The notes below the pieces were generated by a model that saw only the letters and a list, made by a program, of their open reading frames with translations, was not told where the DNA came from and ran no database searches. The translations under genes and the position numbers were made by a program. From the NCBI GenBank assembly GCA_032690845.1, contig CM064426.1, forward strand, positions 72,156,403 to 72,220,402: a DNA stretch of 64,000 nucleotides, read 5' to 3'. Each line of letters begins with the position of its first letter. Within the stretch, counting starts at the first letter, position 1. The stretch comes from Eleusine coracana subsp. coracana. Taxonomy: Eukaryota; Streptophyta; Magnoliopsida; Poales; Poaceae. Positions 10,407-22,100 of the stretch are shown piece by piece.

Positions 10407-11456
10407 GTACTCCGATCTCGCGACCCCTGCGCCAGCCATGGAAAGCTCGAGAATGATGAGGCGAGCTCGAGTATTTATGGGGCAGCCACCATGGAAGGGG
10501 CGAAGCGTGAGACAGAAATACAAGTGCTGGGAGCTGGAAGATGGAGGGGAATGCTATTTTTAGAAGAAACAAAGGATGACACATTAAAACACATGAGAAT
10601 CGTGCAGCCACCTGTTTCACGAGCCAAACTGGGATTAAAAAGCATGTGGAGAATGTGTCTATCTCACTCTTTGCCGCGTGGCTCAGCCGTGCCGCCCATT
10701 GTTTTTCTAGACGTGCATCTAGAACATCTAGATGTCATTTACACGCAAGATTTGAAGGTTGTGTCTTAGTCATGTTTAATGGCTAGATATGGGGTGCGCG
10801 TCTGCCTTGCGTCTACGTCTACAAACAAACACATTTGCTACCTAGGTTTCGTCAAGGGGTCAGTAGAGGATGAGGTTTGTTACGCTTCCACCACGAGCGC
10901 TAGAGTTTGAAAGATGGAATTTGCTCAAAAGATTATTACGTGTCTAAGTTTATAGTGTCTAGATGATTCATTAGGTGGCTTTGAAGCCTATCCATATCCG
11001 TCTTCTTTCGCTTGAGCTCACACCCAAATAAACACATGGTTTCTACTTTTTAGTACATTTCAATATAAACGAAAGTTCCTTTATCTTTGAGGAACTTTAG
11101 CTGGTATGATGGTAAACTTTCTAAAATCAAGAGCCCAACATTTTTCCAAATACTAGTATTCTATGAACTATGTTTGGAAAATCTGACATGGATATCAATT
11201 GAGCAGTTAGATAGGACAATTTGTGGGTAGTTGATATAAAAAAGGTTGAATAGATTTGTCAACCTATGATGAACTGATGATTAACTTGGTGGCTTGTTGC
11301 ATACTTGCATTCTTTGCTTCCGGTTTTTCTTTTGCATGTGCGTTGAGTAGAGTAGAAGATAATGATATGTAGTTTGTGTTTGAGACGCGTAAGTCTGTAT
11401 GACTTTTAAGTCTTTCTTTACATTCAGTTTAGAGGCGGACTTTCCAATATGGCAAG
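10407..11456. repeat. tandem upstream-region unit 2
   Basis: About 1.05 kb, colinear with unit 1 minus the MULE. It has its own ATAAATAC element on the minus strand (10471-10478) but no copy of the coding region. The MULE target site appears uninterrupted as TTTGCCGCGTGGCTC near 10670. Confidence 0.85.
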
Positions 11457-12550
11457 GTAATTTGGTCTCGTGACCTCTACGCCAGCCATGGAAAGCTCGA
11501 GAGTGATGAGACAAGCTCGTGTATTTATGGGGAAGCCACCATGGAAGAGGTGAAACGTGAGACAGAAATACAAGTGCTGGGAGCTAGCAGATGGAGGGGA
11601 AGACCATTTTGAGAAGAAACAAAGGATGGCACATTAAAACACATGAGAATCATGCGTGCACCTGATTCATGAGCCAAAATATGGTTAAAAAAACATGTGA
11701 AGCATGTGTCTATTTCACTTTTTGTGACGTGGCTCAGCCGTGCCACCCATTGTTTTTCTAGATGTGCGTCTAAATGCCATTTAGAAGTAAGACTTGAAGG
11801 TTGTGTCTTACATTTAAATGATAAAAAACACATTTACATCATTCAAACAATAATTAGTCATGTTTAATGGCTAGACACGGGGTGCATGTCTGTTTTGCAT
11901 CTATGTCTAGGAAGAAACATTTGTTACCTAGACTTTGTCGAGGGCATGGATGTTAGGATCAGTAGAGCGTGAGGTTTTTACGTTTCCACGACAAACGCTA
12001 GAGTTTAGAAGACGAAATTTGTTCAAAAGTTTATTATGTGTCTAAGTTTATAGTGTCTGGATGATTCATTATTAGGTGGCTTGAAGCTTATCTATATCCA
12101 TCTTTTCTCACGTGAGCTCACATAAACACAATGTTTCTAGTACATTTCAATACCAGTGAAAGTTCCTTTATCTATGAGGAACTTTAGTTGGTATTAAAAC
12201 ATCCTACGATGGTAAACTTTCTAAAATCAAGAGCCCAATATTTTCCCAAATACCATTGTTCTATCATCTATGTTTGGAAAATGTGACATGGCTATCAAAT
12301 TAGCAGCTAGGTAGGGAAATTGTGCAAGTAGTTGATATATAAAAAAAAGGTTGAATAGATTTATCAACCTATGATGAACTGATGATTTACTTAGTGGCTT
12401 GTTGCTTACTTGCATTATTTGCTTCCGGTCCTTCTTTTGCCAGTTGAGTCGAAGATGATGGTAGCTTGTGTTTGAGACACATTAGTCTGCATGACTTTAT
12501 GTCTTTTTCCACGTTCAATCTAAGAGGTGGACTTTCCAATATGGCAAGGT
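11457..12550. repeat. tandem upstream-region unit 3
   Basis: About 1.09 kb and the same order of blocks. The minus-strand ATAAATAC element is at 11521-11528. The uninterrupted target site reads TTTGTGACGTGGCTC near 11720, one base from the MULE flank TGTGATGTGG. Confidence 0.85.
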
Positions 12551-13066
12551 ATAATGTTTGTCATGCCTAAATCTAGCGTAGATCCCCCTTTATCCCCTCG
12601 AATCTGCACCCAGGTCATTTCACCTGAGGAATAAGACTTTCGTGCTATTTGCGTTGGCTATATCTGAGGAAGAAGACTACTGGGTTGGACCAAACGAATG
12701 GGTATGGCCGTATGAACCCTAGAGGTCACTAACCCTGGGCTTTAATGTTTCGTATCTGTAAGAAGGAGATAGGACCAAAAGATCTAAGCAGTGTTGAAGT
12801 GTGCCATCCCAAATGAGAAATCCTAGCATGATCCCTTCCGACTGAGCTGTCTTTTTTTTTTCACTCACGTGTTCACTGCTGCTTGATTCATTTGGAGCTT
12901 CAGCGACATGAAGGCAATGGCCTCAAGCTATCTTTGTGTGTGTGGGGGGGGGGGGGGGGGGAAGGGGGGGGGGGCGACGGTGACAGGTTCACCATACCGG
13001 ATTTATTGTTGGGTCTGCCACTGGTTCAATCGAAGTAGGATGACACCTTATGCCTGGGATGTGTAA
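12551..13066. other. intergenic with a long G tract
   Basis: No gene seen. Two G-runs (about 12942-12960 and 12964-12974), separated by GAA, follow a short GT run. Confidence 0.5.
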
Positions 13067-13390
13067 GTGCTCATTATGTTAATTTTGTGCGTTCAGTCAA
13101 AGTATGATGGTAGCTTGTATCTGAGACACATAAGTGTGCATAATATTATTTATGTCCTTTTTCATGTTCAGTCGAAGTATGATGATAGCTTGTGTTTGAG
13201 ACGTGTAAGTGTGCATGACATTATATCAAGTTACCAGCTATCACTTACTAAACAAAGACTTCAGAAGAGATTTATCAAATATATCTCAAAAATGTTATAA
13301 GAGAGAAAACTATGTTCAAAATGTTATTGTGTCTACAAGTTTATAGTGTCTATGTGATTCACTAGGCGACTTTGAAGCTTACCTATTTGC
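13067..13390. repeat. degenerate fragments of the upstream-region unit
   Basis: Two direct copies of a ~105-bp block (GTTCAGTCRAAGTATGATGR, TAGCTTGTRTYTGAGACRYR, TAAGTGTGCATRA) lie at about 13090-13230. They resemble the end of unit 3 (12445-12530). The segment at 13310-13385 resembles the middle of the units (TTTATAGTGTCT, GATTCAYTAGGYG, TTTGAAGCTTA). The array therefore once extended further, or was rearranged here. Confidence 0.6.
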
Positions 13391-14615
13391 CATTGCACCA
13401 GAGGAGTCTGATTGCTCTTTAGTAGTGGTTGGTCTGTGCAGCCGGAGAAGATGAAAAGAAAACAGTTGTGGCTCTTCTTTCGACATTGAGTGTCTTCTCC
13501 GACACAAGAGGGTTGGATGCTTTGCTATCGAGAAAATTAGACATCTCGATGGCATCTTTTTTTTGTCCTGCCTGTGGAAAGATTTTCAGAATACTAGGCT
13601 AAGTACAGTATCCATTAACTTTTATTCTCATTATTTCTGTTGTTTTCTTACATGTCACTTCTCTCCTGGTTCTACAATGATATCCTTTACTTTTGATAGA
13701 AATAGATGCATCATTGTTATTTTATTATATCCTATTTAATTGACACATCACATAAATGTAGTTCAACATCCTGTCCATTTTATGACACATCACATGGCGC
13801 AGATATATGATACTTTCAATTATGTCACGTGGAAAGTTATCGGCTAGAGCTTTAAAATTAATGTTTATAGAGTCAGGCAGTTAGTGATCATTGTAAGCAG
13901 TATTAATTAAAATCTACAGAGAACAAGGGTATTGTTTTCATGGATTGCCATGGACATAATGCTCTAAATATCATGGTTAATACTCAACTTTTGTGGCCTG
14001 AAGTATGAAAGTATAGCGGGAGCCAGGAGAGACTTGTCGTAAGTCACACATGTGTGCACACTGCACACCTCATTAGATCGTGGTCGTCCACATAGACCAG
14101 AGATGCACCCATGTTTCCAGAACACAACAAATGTATGTTGGTGTGAGGGAAAATGTTAAGAACTTGGAAAGCGTTGACAATTTATTTTTTTAGAACAAGT
14201 TGACCATGGTTCACGCGTGGTAGTAGTGGTCGTCCGTTTGCCTTGTGGACAGCGTGGTCGATTATGTGTGCACTAGTAATAGATTGTGTCGCAGGCACTG
14301 AGAGCCAAAAAAAAAAATCAGCTGTTCGTTTCTAAATTAGCAGTTCACATTTGATTAATGCACATCTAAAACAATCATAAATGGACATCAGCTACATAAT
14401 GGAAAAGATATCATATTTTTTAGTACACATGTACATGTTGTTTAAGGTGGTAGTAATATTTAACATGTGTGAAAATATGCACAATTATTTAACAAGTGAG
14501 AACTATGTGATGGGTTCTTTTTTTTTCGTGTAATCTGACCATTTACCGGTAACAAATAGCAGTGTTTCTATATATTCAGGTTGTTTTCATTTTCCAAGCA
14601 GAATGAATCAATGTC
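13391..14615. other. intergenic, no gene recognised
   Basis: AT-rich DNA without a long open frame, promoter or clear inverted repeat. Confidence 0.5.
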
Positions 14616-14623
14616 CTAATAAG

Positions 14624-14913
14624 CTATGTTTAAAAAAGCGACCGGCTAGACCGCTTAAGCGCCGCTTAAGCGCTAGGCGGAGCTCCACCGCTTCGCTTTT
14701 AACTAAGATATTAAAAAAGCATTTTGCTCTATTTCTCTAATAATTATGTGGTTATAAGCTATATTTTTATTATTTTTGACATCTTTTTATATTTATTTGA
14801 TAAAAGTACAAACGCTTAGTTTTGCTTAGAACCGCTTAGGATTGCTTAAGCGTCGCTTAAGTATTCGGAGGTGCCTGATCACTCGCTTAATTTTTCCGCT
14901 TTTCTAAACATTG
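14624..14913. mobile_element. hAT-like MITE, 290 bp
   Basis: The ends are inverted (CTATGTTTAAAAAAGCG and, read inverted, CAATGTTTAGAAAAGCGG). The subterminal parts are filled with AGCGCCGCTTAAGCG-like repeats. The flanks CTAATAAG and GTAATAAG form an 8-bp target duplication with one mismatch. Confidence 0.75.
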
Positions 14914-15031
14914 GTAATAAGTGATGGTACAGTATCCCATAGAAGATCAAAGAAAAATTCAGTAAAATGTAATAGAAAAAAAAACAATCGGATGTGGGTA
15001 TGGAGCATGAAAGTCAAAAGGAAATATGATC

Positions 15032-15508
15032 TTTTTTTTTGCGAATAAGAGAGAACTTTATTGATCATCCAATATAATAGTTACAATCTTGAGCAATCAA
15101 GTGCTCGATACAGCGAGTAACCTGCGCACGCCACATAGCAGTATGTGTGATGCGCTTTGCCAGCTGTGCGAGCTCATGTGCTGCACAGTTCTGTTCTCTC
15201 CTAATTGCCTGTAACTTCACTTCCGGCAAGGACTTACAAGACTCAAGAATATCACCTAAAATAAAGCATAATACTGACCTACTTGGCTCTTTATTCTTGA
15301 GTGCCTGTGTGATCGTCGTACAATCAGACTCGAGAATAACCCGCCCACGAATTCATTCAGCTGCCATATCAATGCCCTCCTGGCATGCTCTAGCTTCAAC
15401 TTCCTCCGCCGAGTCTTCATCAAAAAACACCCGCCAAGCTGATAGTAGCACTTTAGCCGTTGAATCTCTGATTATTACACCAGCTCCTCCTATGCATCTT
15501 TCCTGAGA
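15032..15508 (-). mobile_element. 5'-truncated LINE, RNase H domain 3' end
   Basis: The minus strand encodes an RNase H-fold domain of non-LTR retroelements. It starts at SQERCIGGAGVIIRDS, passes through EEVEARACQEGIDMAAE and LESDCTTITQALKNKE, and ends in REQNCAAHELAQLAKR. One in-frame TGA follows the AAE motif, where Trp is usual. After the stop, a short 3' UTR ends in an A-run (15032-15040 on the plus strand as T). The 10-bp sequence AAATATGATC flanks both sides (15022-15031 and 15509-15518), marking a target-primed insertion of a truncated copy. Confidence 0.85.
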
Positions 15509-15518
15509 AAATATGATC

Positions 15519-16122
15519 CTCTGATTATCGCATATAGGAAAAAAAGGAAATCCCAATAAACCAAACTGTTTATTAGTGGCGTAAAGCGAGAATAATTCAT
15601 GGTTTTCGCGCAAGCCTACAAATATTGTTTGGAAAGTTGATCATGGAACGCGGGTCTTTGCCTTACGGTGGCCGTGCCAGGCCAGGCTGAAACGCACCGA
15701 AAGAAAAGCGATTCGCCGCTATTTTGTGCCGGGCGAGCCCTTCCTGAGCTGAGCACTTGCTTAGCCAAAGCCCAAAGCCAGAGCGCGCGCGTCGGGCTGT
15801 GCGACACGTCGGCGCGCACGTGTCAGCTGGCCGTTCGCATGCGCGCAGCACATCCGCGCTTTATGAGAAAAATCTTATCTCCGTCCGTCTCCCCATAACT
15901 CCTCACAGAAGAAGCAGAGAACCGCCATTGCTGCGCGCGCGTTCACACAGCCCCAACTACAACTAGTGTCGCTTACTCCTTTCGTCTCTTAGGTCGCGGG
16001 TCGTCTTCTTCTTCATCGGCCTCTGTACGTGGCGCCAGAGATCGCGTTGAGCAGAAGATCGTACGTTCCACGGCTAGCAAGCCAGAGAGCTAGTGAAGAA
16101 GCGCACGAGCTCGGAGGGAGGG
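15519..16122 (+). promoter_or_regulatory. GC-rich upstream region of the microprotein ORF
   Basis: From about 15660 the DNA is GC-rich and rich in CpG. A CT-rich, leader-like stretch (about 15880-16060) precedes the ATG at 16123. No clear TATA element was found. The region on the left, up to 15650, holds nothing recognisable. Confidence 0.35.
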
Positions 16123-16233
16123 ATGGGCGTGGGGCAGCTGGTTTACGGGCTTTTGTTCGTGGCCGTCGCCGGCGCCTTCTTCCTCACCCTCCATCTCTAC
16201 CTGGCGCCCGTCCTCTACCTCACCTCCAGCTAG
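16123..16233 (+). CDS. 36-aa hydrophobic microprotein ORF
   Basis: The ATG lies in a good plant context (GGAGGGAGGATGGGC) and opens 36 codons ending in TAG. Residues 5-28 form a single hydrophobic helix (QLVYGLLFVAVAGAFFLTLH), followed by LYLAPVLYLTSS. The ORF sits behind a leader-like GC-rich region, which suggests a real short transcript. I recognise no family. A chance ORF in GC-rich DNA is possible, but its hydrophobic pattern and start context argue for translation as a small membrane peptide. Confidence 0.4.
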   Translation: MGVGQLVYGLLFVAVAGAFFLTLHLYLAPVLYLTSS

Positions 16234-16639
16234 CAGCACCTCCTCCGGCGAGCTCTCGCGCGGGGCGCGGCCGACGGCGACGAGCTACGGAGCTAGTGGG
16301 AGCAACCACGATGGATTGATCCATGCTATGGATCTGGTGCGTTTTATGCCGCTTAATTTGCCGGGCCGCATGATGTACTTTTTTGAGCTTCATTTTTTGT
16401 TTTCATTGTGTGTAACGAAGTTTGTGCAATATCTGCATATCGATCCCATGATTTTTCTTTGTTTGGCTGTTACAACTTTGTAAGAATTTTATGTGCGTGT
16501 ATTTTTTTCGCTTTGTTGCATCGGTCCAAATAAAGTTCCCAGGCCTTCGACATTTGACATCTCATGCAGTGCAGAGCTTATCTTCCAGCAGAGCTCCTCG
16601 TAACGTGCGCGCGATTACGTGCAGCGACGAACCGCCACG
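16234..16639. other. possible 3' UTR of the microprotein transcript
   Basis: GC-rich to about 16345, with a donor-like ATCTG/GTGCGT at about 16337-16340, then AT-rich. Consistent with a 3' UTR and intron, but not proven. Confidence 0.3.
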
Positions 16640-16647
16640 GCGAGGGC

Positions 16648-16925
16648 AGTGGCGTAGCAGGGAAAAATATTCAGCTGGGGCGAACTTCTAATGACCAACT
16701 AAACCGAAATCAAGAATATTTCAATTCAGACAGCATTAATGTATCTATATATTTTAATTACACAATTTTAATGTAAAGTTGAGATATTACCTCAAATTTA
16801 AAGACTAAATTGATACTTATTGCACAAATATATCATACATGATAAAATATAAAAAATGAAATAAAAAATAGACTGTCACTGGTGCAACACTGCCCCAGCT
16901 CGTCCCAACGTAGATCCGCCAGTGG
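16648..16925. mobile_element. hAT-like MITE A, ~278 bp
   Basis: The ends read CAGTGGCGTAGCAGG and, inverted, CACTGGCGGATCTACG. A shared AGCTGGGGC block lies just inside both. The left flank GCGAGGGC (16640-16647) and right flank ACAAGAGC (16926-16933) look like a decayed 8-bp duplication. The boundary is uncertain by one base. Confidence 0.65.
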
Positions 16926-16933
16926 ACAAGAGC

Positions 16934-17478
16934 TAGGAGTGAAAACGGATCGAATACGGATGGATATAGCTCATTCCATATTATATCTCGTATCTTTTTA
17001 TCGGATTCAGAGTCGGAACGGATAATATCAGAGTCAGAACGGATAATGTTAGATAATTATTTTTTGATTCCATATCCCGTCCTATATTCTTGTTTCGAAG
17101 TCGGAATCGAACACAGATACCATTGTAAGGTTTGATGGATGAAAATTTATATGATAATAATATAGTTAGAATGACAAATTAATATAATAATAACTAGTAT
17201 AAAAATAAGAGTGTTTTCTTTCATTATTTACAACTAACTTATAAATTCCTTTCATATTTTTAATGTATAATTATTTAAATTTAATTAAATTATATAAATC
17301 TCGGATTCCGGATGGATACTGCTCATCTCGTATCCTATCCCACTAGTTTTTCTCGAATTCAGATTCGAACACCAATAATATCAAATGACTATTAATATAT
17401 CCCATAATTAGACATATTTATTTTCTCGATATTTAATCATGGGATGGTAGGATATTATCTATCCCACTTTCATGCCTA
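16934..17478. mobile_element. hAT-like element B, ~545 bp
   Basis: Ends TAGGAGTGAAAACGG and, inverted, TAGGCATGAAAGTGGG. The interior is rich in CGGATGGATA and ATATC motifs typical of non-autonomous grass hAT elements. It abuts element A. The right flank GCGAGGGC (17479-17486) equals the left flank of A. Confidence 0.75.
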
Positions 17479-17577
17479 GCGAGGGCATCATCTAGCTTCC
17501 GAAATCGTCGTGCTCCCTGTCTTCTCCGGTGACTTCCCTGCAGCGCACCGCACACTGCACACTGATCGGAACTTAAT

Positions 17578-18072
17578 AATCAACTTTTTTTTAATATTGA
17601 TAATAGCCGGTTACAGAAATGACAAAAAAATAGCAGCCCATGCAGTCGCCCAACCATCGGACGACATATATACAGGGCGGTTATCGTCCACGGAACGGGA
17701 CGGGCGACTAGGCAGGAATTGTTTTTTTTGGATTTTTCTTTCCTTAACATTTAAAATTTCTGAAATGACAATTTAAAATACTTGTATTTTTGTAAAATTT
17801 GTATTGATTTTTGTAGGTGTAGAATAGATATTTAACACCCATTTGAACATAAAAATCCATAAAAGTATTAGAAATTATCAGACATAAATATACACAAATG
17901 AGACTAGTTGTTAAGAAGTAATTGGTTTTTTTATCATCTTAAACTTCTCTAAAAATGAGAATAAATAAATAAATTATATAAATTTTCGTCCGATGGTTGG
18001 ATGACTGGACTGCTATTTTTGCCATTTTTGAAAACCGGCTGTTATTGATATTAAGAAAGTAAAAAATTGATT
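17578..18072. mobile_element. TIR element with ~90-bp inverted ends
   Basis: The left end (17578-17664) and right end (17986-18072) are inverse copies. Both contain ATCAAYTTTTT, AATAGCCGGTT-like and CCAACCATCGGACG blocks. The interior is AT-rich and non-coding. No target duplication could be read, so the superfamily is open (Mutator-like is possible). Confidence 0.7.
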
Positions 18073-18079
18073 GCGGCCC

Positions 18080-18860
18080 GGCCCAGAACCGTCCTCCTGG
18101 CCCATGATACTACAGACAAGCAGAACAGTCTCGAGGTAGCGGCCCGGCCTAGCCCGCTTGGCTCGTGCAGCCAAGCCAGCGCGCGGGCTGGTGGGAAATT
18201 TCGCCCGGCTTCCTCCCTCCTCCCTCGCCCGGGTTCAAAAAATTCCCCAAAATTTCGGGCGTATTCGTCCATCTCGGCTCCGTCGCGCCCAGCCAGCCGG
18301 TTTTCGCTGCCCTCCGCGCCGCCCCGCTCCCAAACCACCAATCCAGCAAACCAAAGGCGCGTCTCGCCTCCGCCTTTTCAAATCCCGCCCTCCTCTCTCC
18401 CCAGTCCCCACCCACCACTCTAATCCCTCCTTTCATCACCGTCACGCGCCCACCCGCCTCGGAAGCTTCCAGAAGGTCCCGGGCGGTCGGAGGGACGGAG
18501 CCCGCCGGAAGCTTCGGTCGGTGCCCGGCGTTCTCCTACTCTCCGGCTCCAGGTCAGCGTCGCGGCTACCCCACTCACTGTTGCCTCCCACCCGCGTCGC
18601 CGTCGCCGCCGAGACCACCCGATCCGGCGCCTGGCAGGCCGCCCCTAGGCTGCCCCACCTGCTCACCGCGCCTGCGCATCCATCATCAAGTCCCCCGCTG
18701 CTGCCGCCGCCACGCCCTCCCTCCTCCCACTGTAGCAGCCGCAAAACAAACCCTAGCTTCACTCCCGTCGCCGCCGATCCCGCGGCGGGGGAACCCACCG
18801 CGGACCAACTCGGCGCCCGTCCCCTTGGACCTGTGCCTTCGCCTTGTTAACGGGCGACCG
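18080..18860 (+). promoter_or_regulatory. CpG-rich promoter and 5' leader of the DONSON gene
   Basis: An abrupt GC- and CpG-rich island in which both strands stay open in several frames, as expected by composition alone. It contains a telo-box AAACCCTAG at 18748-18756, a leader motif common in plant replication and translation genes. A non-coding first exon probably ends near CGCG/GTAATA (about 18861) or CCAG/GTCAGC (about 18551), joining the acceptor TTCTTCAG at about 19105. Confidence 0.55.
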
Positions 18861-19188
18861 CGGTAATACCACCTGCTCGTCATCCAATGGATGCCACATG
18901 GAACTGGTTCTTGAGCCCTGATTTAGCACTAGGGCATGCCCGTGATTTAGGTCCCAGATCCAATGCGAGCACTGTTCTAAGCCTGTTAACCATAACTGTA
19001 AAATAACAAACTATCACTGTGCGGGATTTACATTTTATTTGGGTCATTTAGATGAACTACAGCGACACAGAAATGATCTCCGGATTTATGTTTTTGTTTC
19101 TTCAGGTGTGGGTTAACTGAGTGGATGATATGGGTAGATGAGGAAGTAAAGGGAGAGATGCAGAGGTAGAGGAGGATCAGGCGGTATA

Positions 19189-22100
19189 ATGGCTCAAGCT
19201 GCTGTCGAGTCCGCTCTCAGTGGTGATGCGCTGATTGGGAGGGCATCGGTGGCTCCAAGGATGAAGAGGAAGACACCATCGGAGCTGAGGGTAACGCCTT
19301 TGCTTCCCCTGATTTTAGCTTTCAATCTATTGGAATGATACACTTTGTCGAATGGAACACATTTCAAGAGGGTTCAACATATGACATACCCCCCTAATGT
19401 TTTTAGTCGTTCCTTAAAGATATTGCACCTGTTAATAGTCTGTGGAAGGTTATAATGTCATAAAAATGCACCATCTGATTGGAACTTATTTTGTGTGTAT
19501 CCTTGTTGCCGTCCTTTCAGACTTTCCCCATTAAATGGATTAACTTGCTATGTTGTGTCAGCCTAGTTAGATGTCCTAATGTACAAGCATATAATATGGG
19601 AGTGTCTCATTCTCAGGTGACTTAGATTTTGCAAATCTCTAAGTCACCTATTAAGGTCACAGGATCTTGATCTAACCATCCATATTTTTCATTCACTGTG
19701 CCAAAAAAAAAAACGTTCTCTGTTAAAAAATGTTCCTCTGAAAATTTATTGTTCTAACAGTACATTTTCATTGTCCCAACAATATATTTCTATTGTTCCA
19801 GCAATATGTTTTAATTGTTCTGAAAATCTGACTGAGATAATAGCAAAAAATCAGTTAACTACTAATGAGCAAATCTGATATGGTATATCGATTATGGAAT
19901 ACAACTCCATGCATCTTTCTTGGTAATTTAGCTGAGTTATACAAAATTGGCTGGATAGTCATGTCAAATGCATTTTTTGAGAATTATGTTTTGTTGCCTT
20001 ATCTGAACATGTTGATGACAAGGATATTTTACGGACAGATGACAGAAACCTGTCTCAACCTCTACTACTTGAACAAATCCTGGTTTAAGCATTTTTTTAA
20101 TATTGTATAGGGTTACATGTGGACAATGAAATATTCACATCCTTCTGTGAGCATTGTATAGTTAATAGATGAAAATACTCCAATTATAAGCATGACATTG
20201 TACCTTGCGTAAGTCAAACACTGAAAACATGTCAATAACCATCTGTTGTAGGGTGAGCAACTGAAGCGGCGCACCAATGAAAAGCCTCCAAGTGATCAGT
20301 TACCCTCTTCTGCTGCATTGGATAGGTAGCCTCCTTTAATTAACCTTGGTGATATTTCTGCTAGGCCCTTCTTTTTCCCCTGACAAAGTTGACAATTATC
20401 TTATTATTGTAGGTCAAGCAATGGACTTCGAAACACAGAACAACAAAAAATATCCAAATTCATCAGCACTCGTGTTACAGAGATGTTCCCTGTCAAAAAA
20501 CCGAGAAACATTGGAAAGGAAAACTTAAAGGTTAGAATTTAGAAGTCAACTCATTGATGCCTGATAAGTTAAGTCTCAGTGTGTTGGATAATGGTTTGAT
20601 CATAAATATCATATCCTGTAGGATGCCTTGCAAAATAGTGAGAAGATTGCTAAGTCTCTTGATGCTGCAACAGCTTCAAATTTTGCATCATCTTCACTTC
20701 CATGGTGGTGTTCTGATTCTAAAACTTTGAGTGCACATTTTTTTCGTCTACAATGTTTAAACTCTTATTTGGATTGTATATGATGATTCAGTGGTCGTGG
20801 TGGTTCTGCTAAGTTGGATTCTGCGGTTCCATCAGCTACAGAGGCAACAAAACCAGGTTTCAAGAAAGTTGAGAAATGCAGTGAAAATGCTTTGCGGAGT
20901 GTATCTGAGCTACATGTTGGCGATGAGAAGCAGACTGACTCTGACAAATTTGATATGGTAATGATCATAGATCTTTTGCATTTTGGTGTATGTTTTCATG
21001 TAGGCTGACATTTCTTATGCACTATGCTAGGAAAAAGCACTGAAAGGATTTGGAGCTCGTGATGCTTCTGTGCCATCTAGGTTCAATGCCCCTAATGCAC
21101 AAGTTAGTGGTTCTGTGTTGAAGTCTTCAGATATTTGCGCTTCTAAGATCACCATTCCAGGGAAAAGGGCTCCTTTGGATTTTAGTTTGAAGACCACTTT
21201 GCAGTTTGTTTCATCATCATCTGTGAAATGGTGGGTATGCTCCAGCTTTCTCTTGCACTTATTTTGTCGTTAAGGTTTTGCCACTTGAACCTGTAACATA
21301 TCCTTGATTGGCATTCTGAAAGTTACGCTTGATAAATGGTTATGTGTTAAACAACTACCAATAATTCCTGTTGCTTGGAACAGGTGTCACAAGCTGAGTA
21401 CAAGTTTTGGAAGGAGTAACATTACTGGAGCCATAGCTCAGAGCTGCCAGCGTGGGCAAAGTTCTGAATGCCCAAGGCCTCAGAACAAAAAGGAATTCTT
21501 GTTCTCTAGGGCACTGCAATCATGGGTATATCCACAATCAGTGTTGCCTTCTTCCATCATATCTGCTATGCTCTCATCATCTGCACGAGGAGGTAAACAA
21601 GAGACCTGAATTATTCAGTTTTTTCTTTTGTGTATATACTTCTGTTAATGTAATTTATTCTTCTGACATGTAGAAAATGATTTTCTTCTCAAAAGGCATG
21701 AGGACTGGGAAGATTCGTTTCAGAATCTTTACTATATGCTCCGGAAGAATATGTTGAATATGTTTTATGGTACTTTTCCACTCTACAGAACATATTATTT
21801 AGTATCCAACTAAGTGTATATGTCTATATGTAAAAAGATAGGGACTTGTTAATTTTCAGCTGACTGAAAGTTTGAGCAATTTCCAGTCACCTCTTTGAGC
21901 CATTAGATCTAGATCTAATGGTTTATAATTATTATACAGATAATCCTACAAAAGAAAAATTAAAACACAAAGTAACAAACCATTGACTGAAAGCTTTCAG
22001 CTGATTGAAAGCTAGGAAATATGAAAAAGATAACACAATATCTTATTGCAACAGAAATGCAGTAGCTCTTTATGATTTATGTGAATAGAGTGAAAATATC

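Noticed and set aside
15147..15506. 119-codon plus-strand frame
   Set aside because: Antisense of the LINE RNase H domain, which is clearly on the minus strand.
18200..18400. E2F sites in the DONSON promoter
   Set aside because: Only near matches to TTTSSCGC were seen; none exact.
18158..18866. Two overlapping ~230-codon plus-strand frames before DONSON
   Set aside because: They overlap each other in different frames within a CpG-rich leader; no domain. Better explained as the DONSON promoter and 5' UTR.
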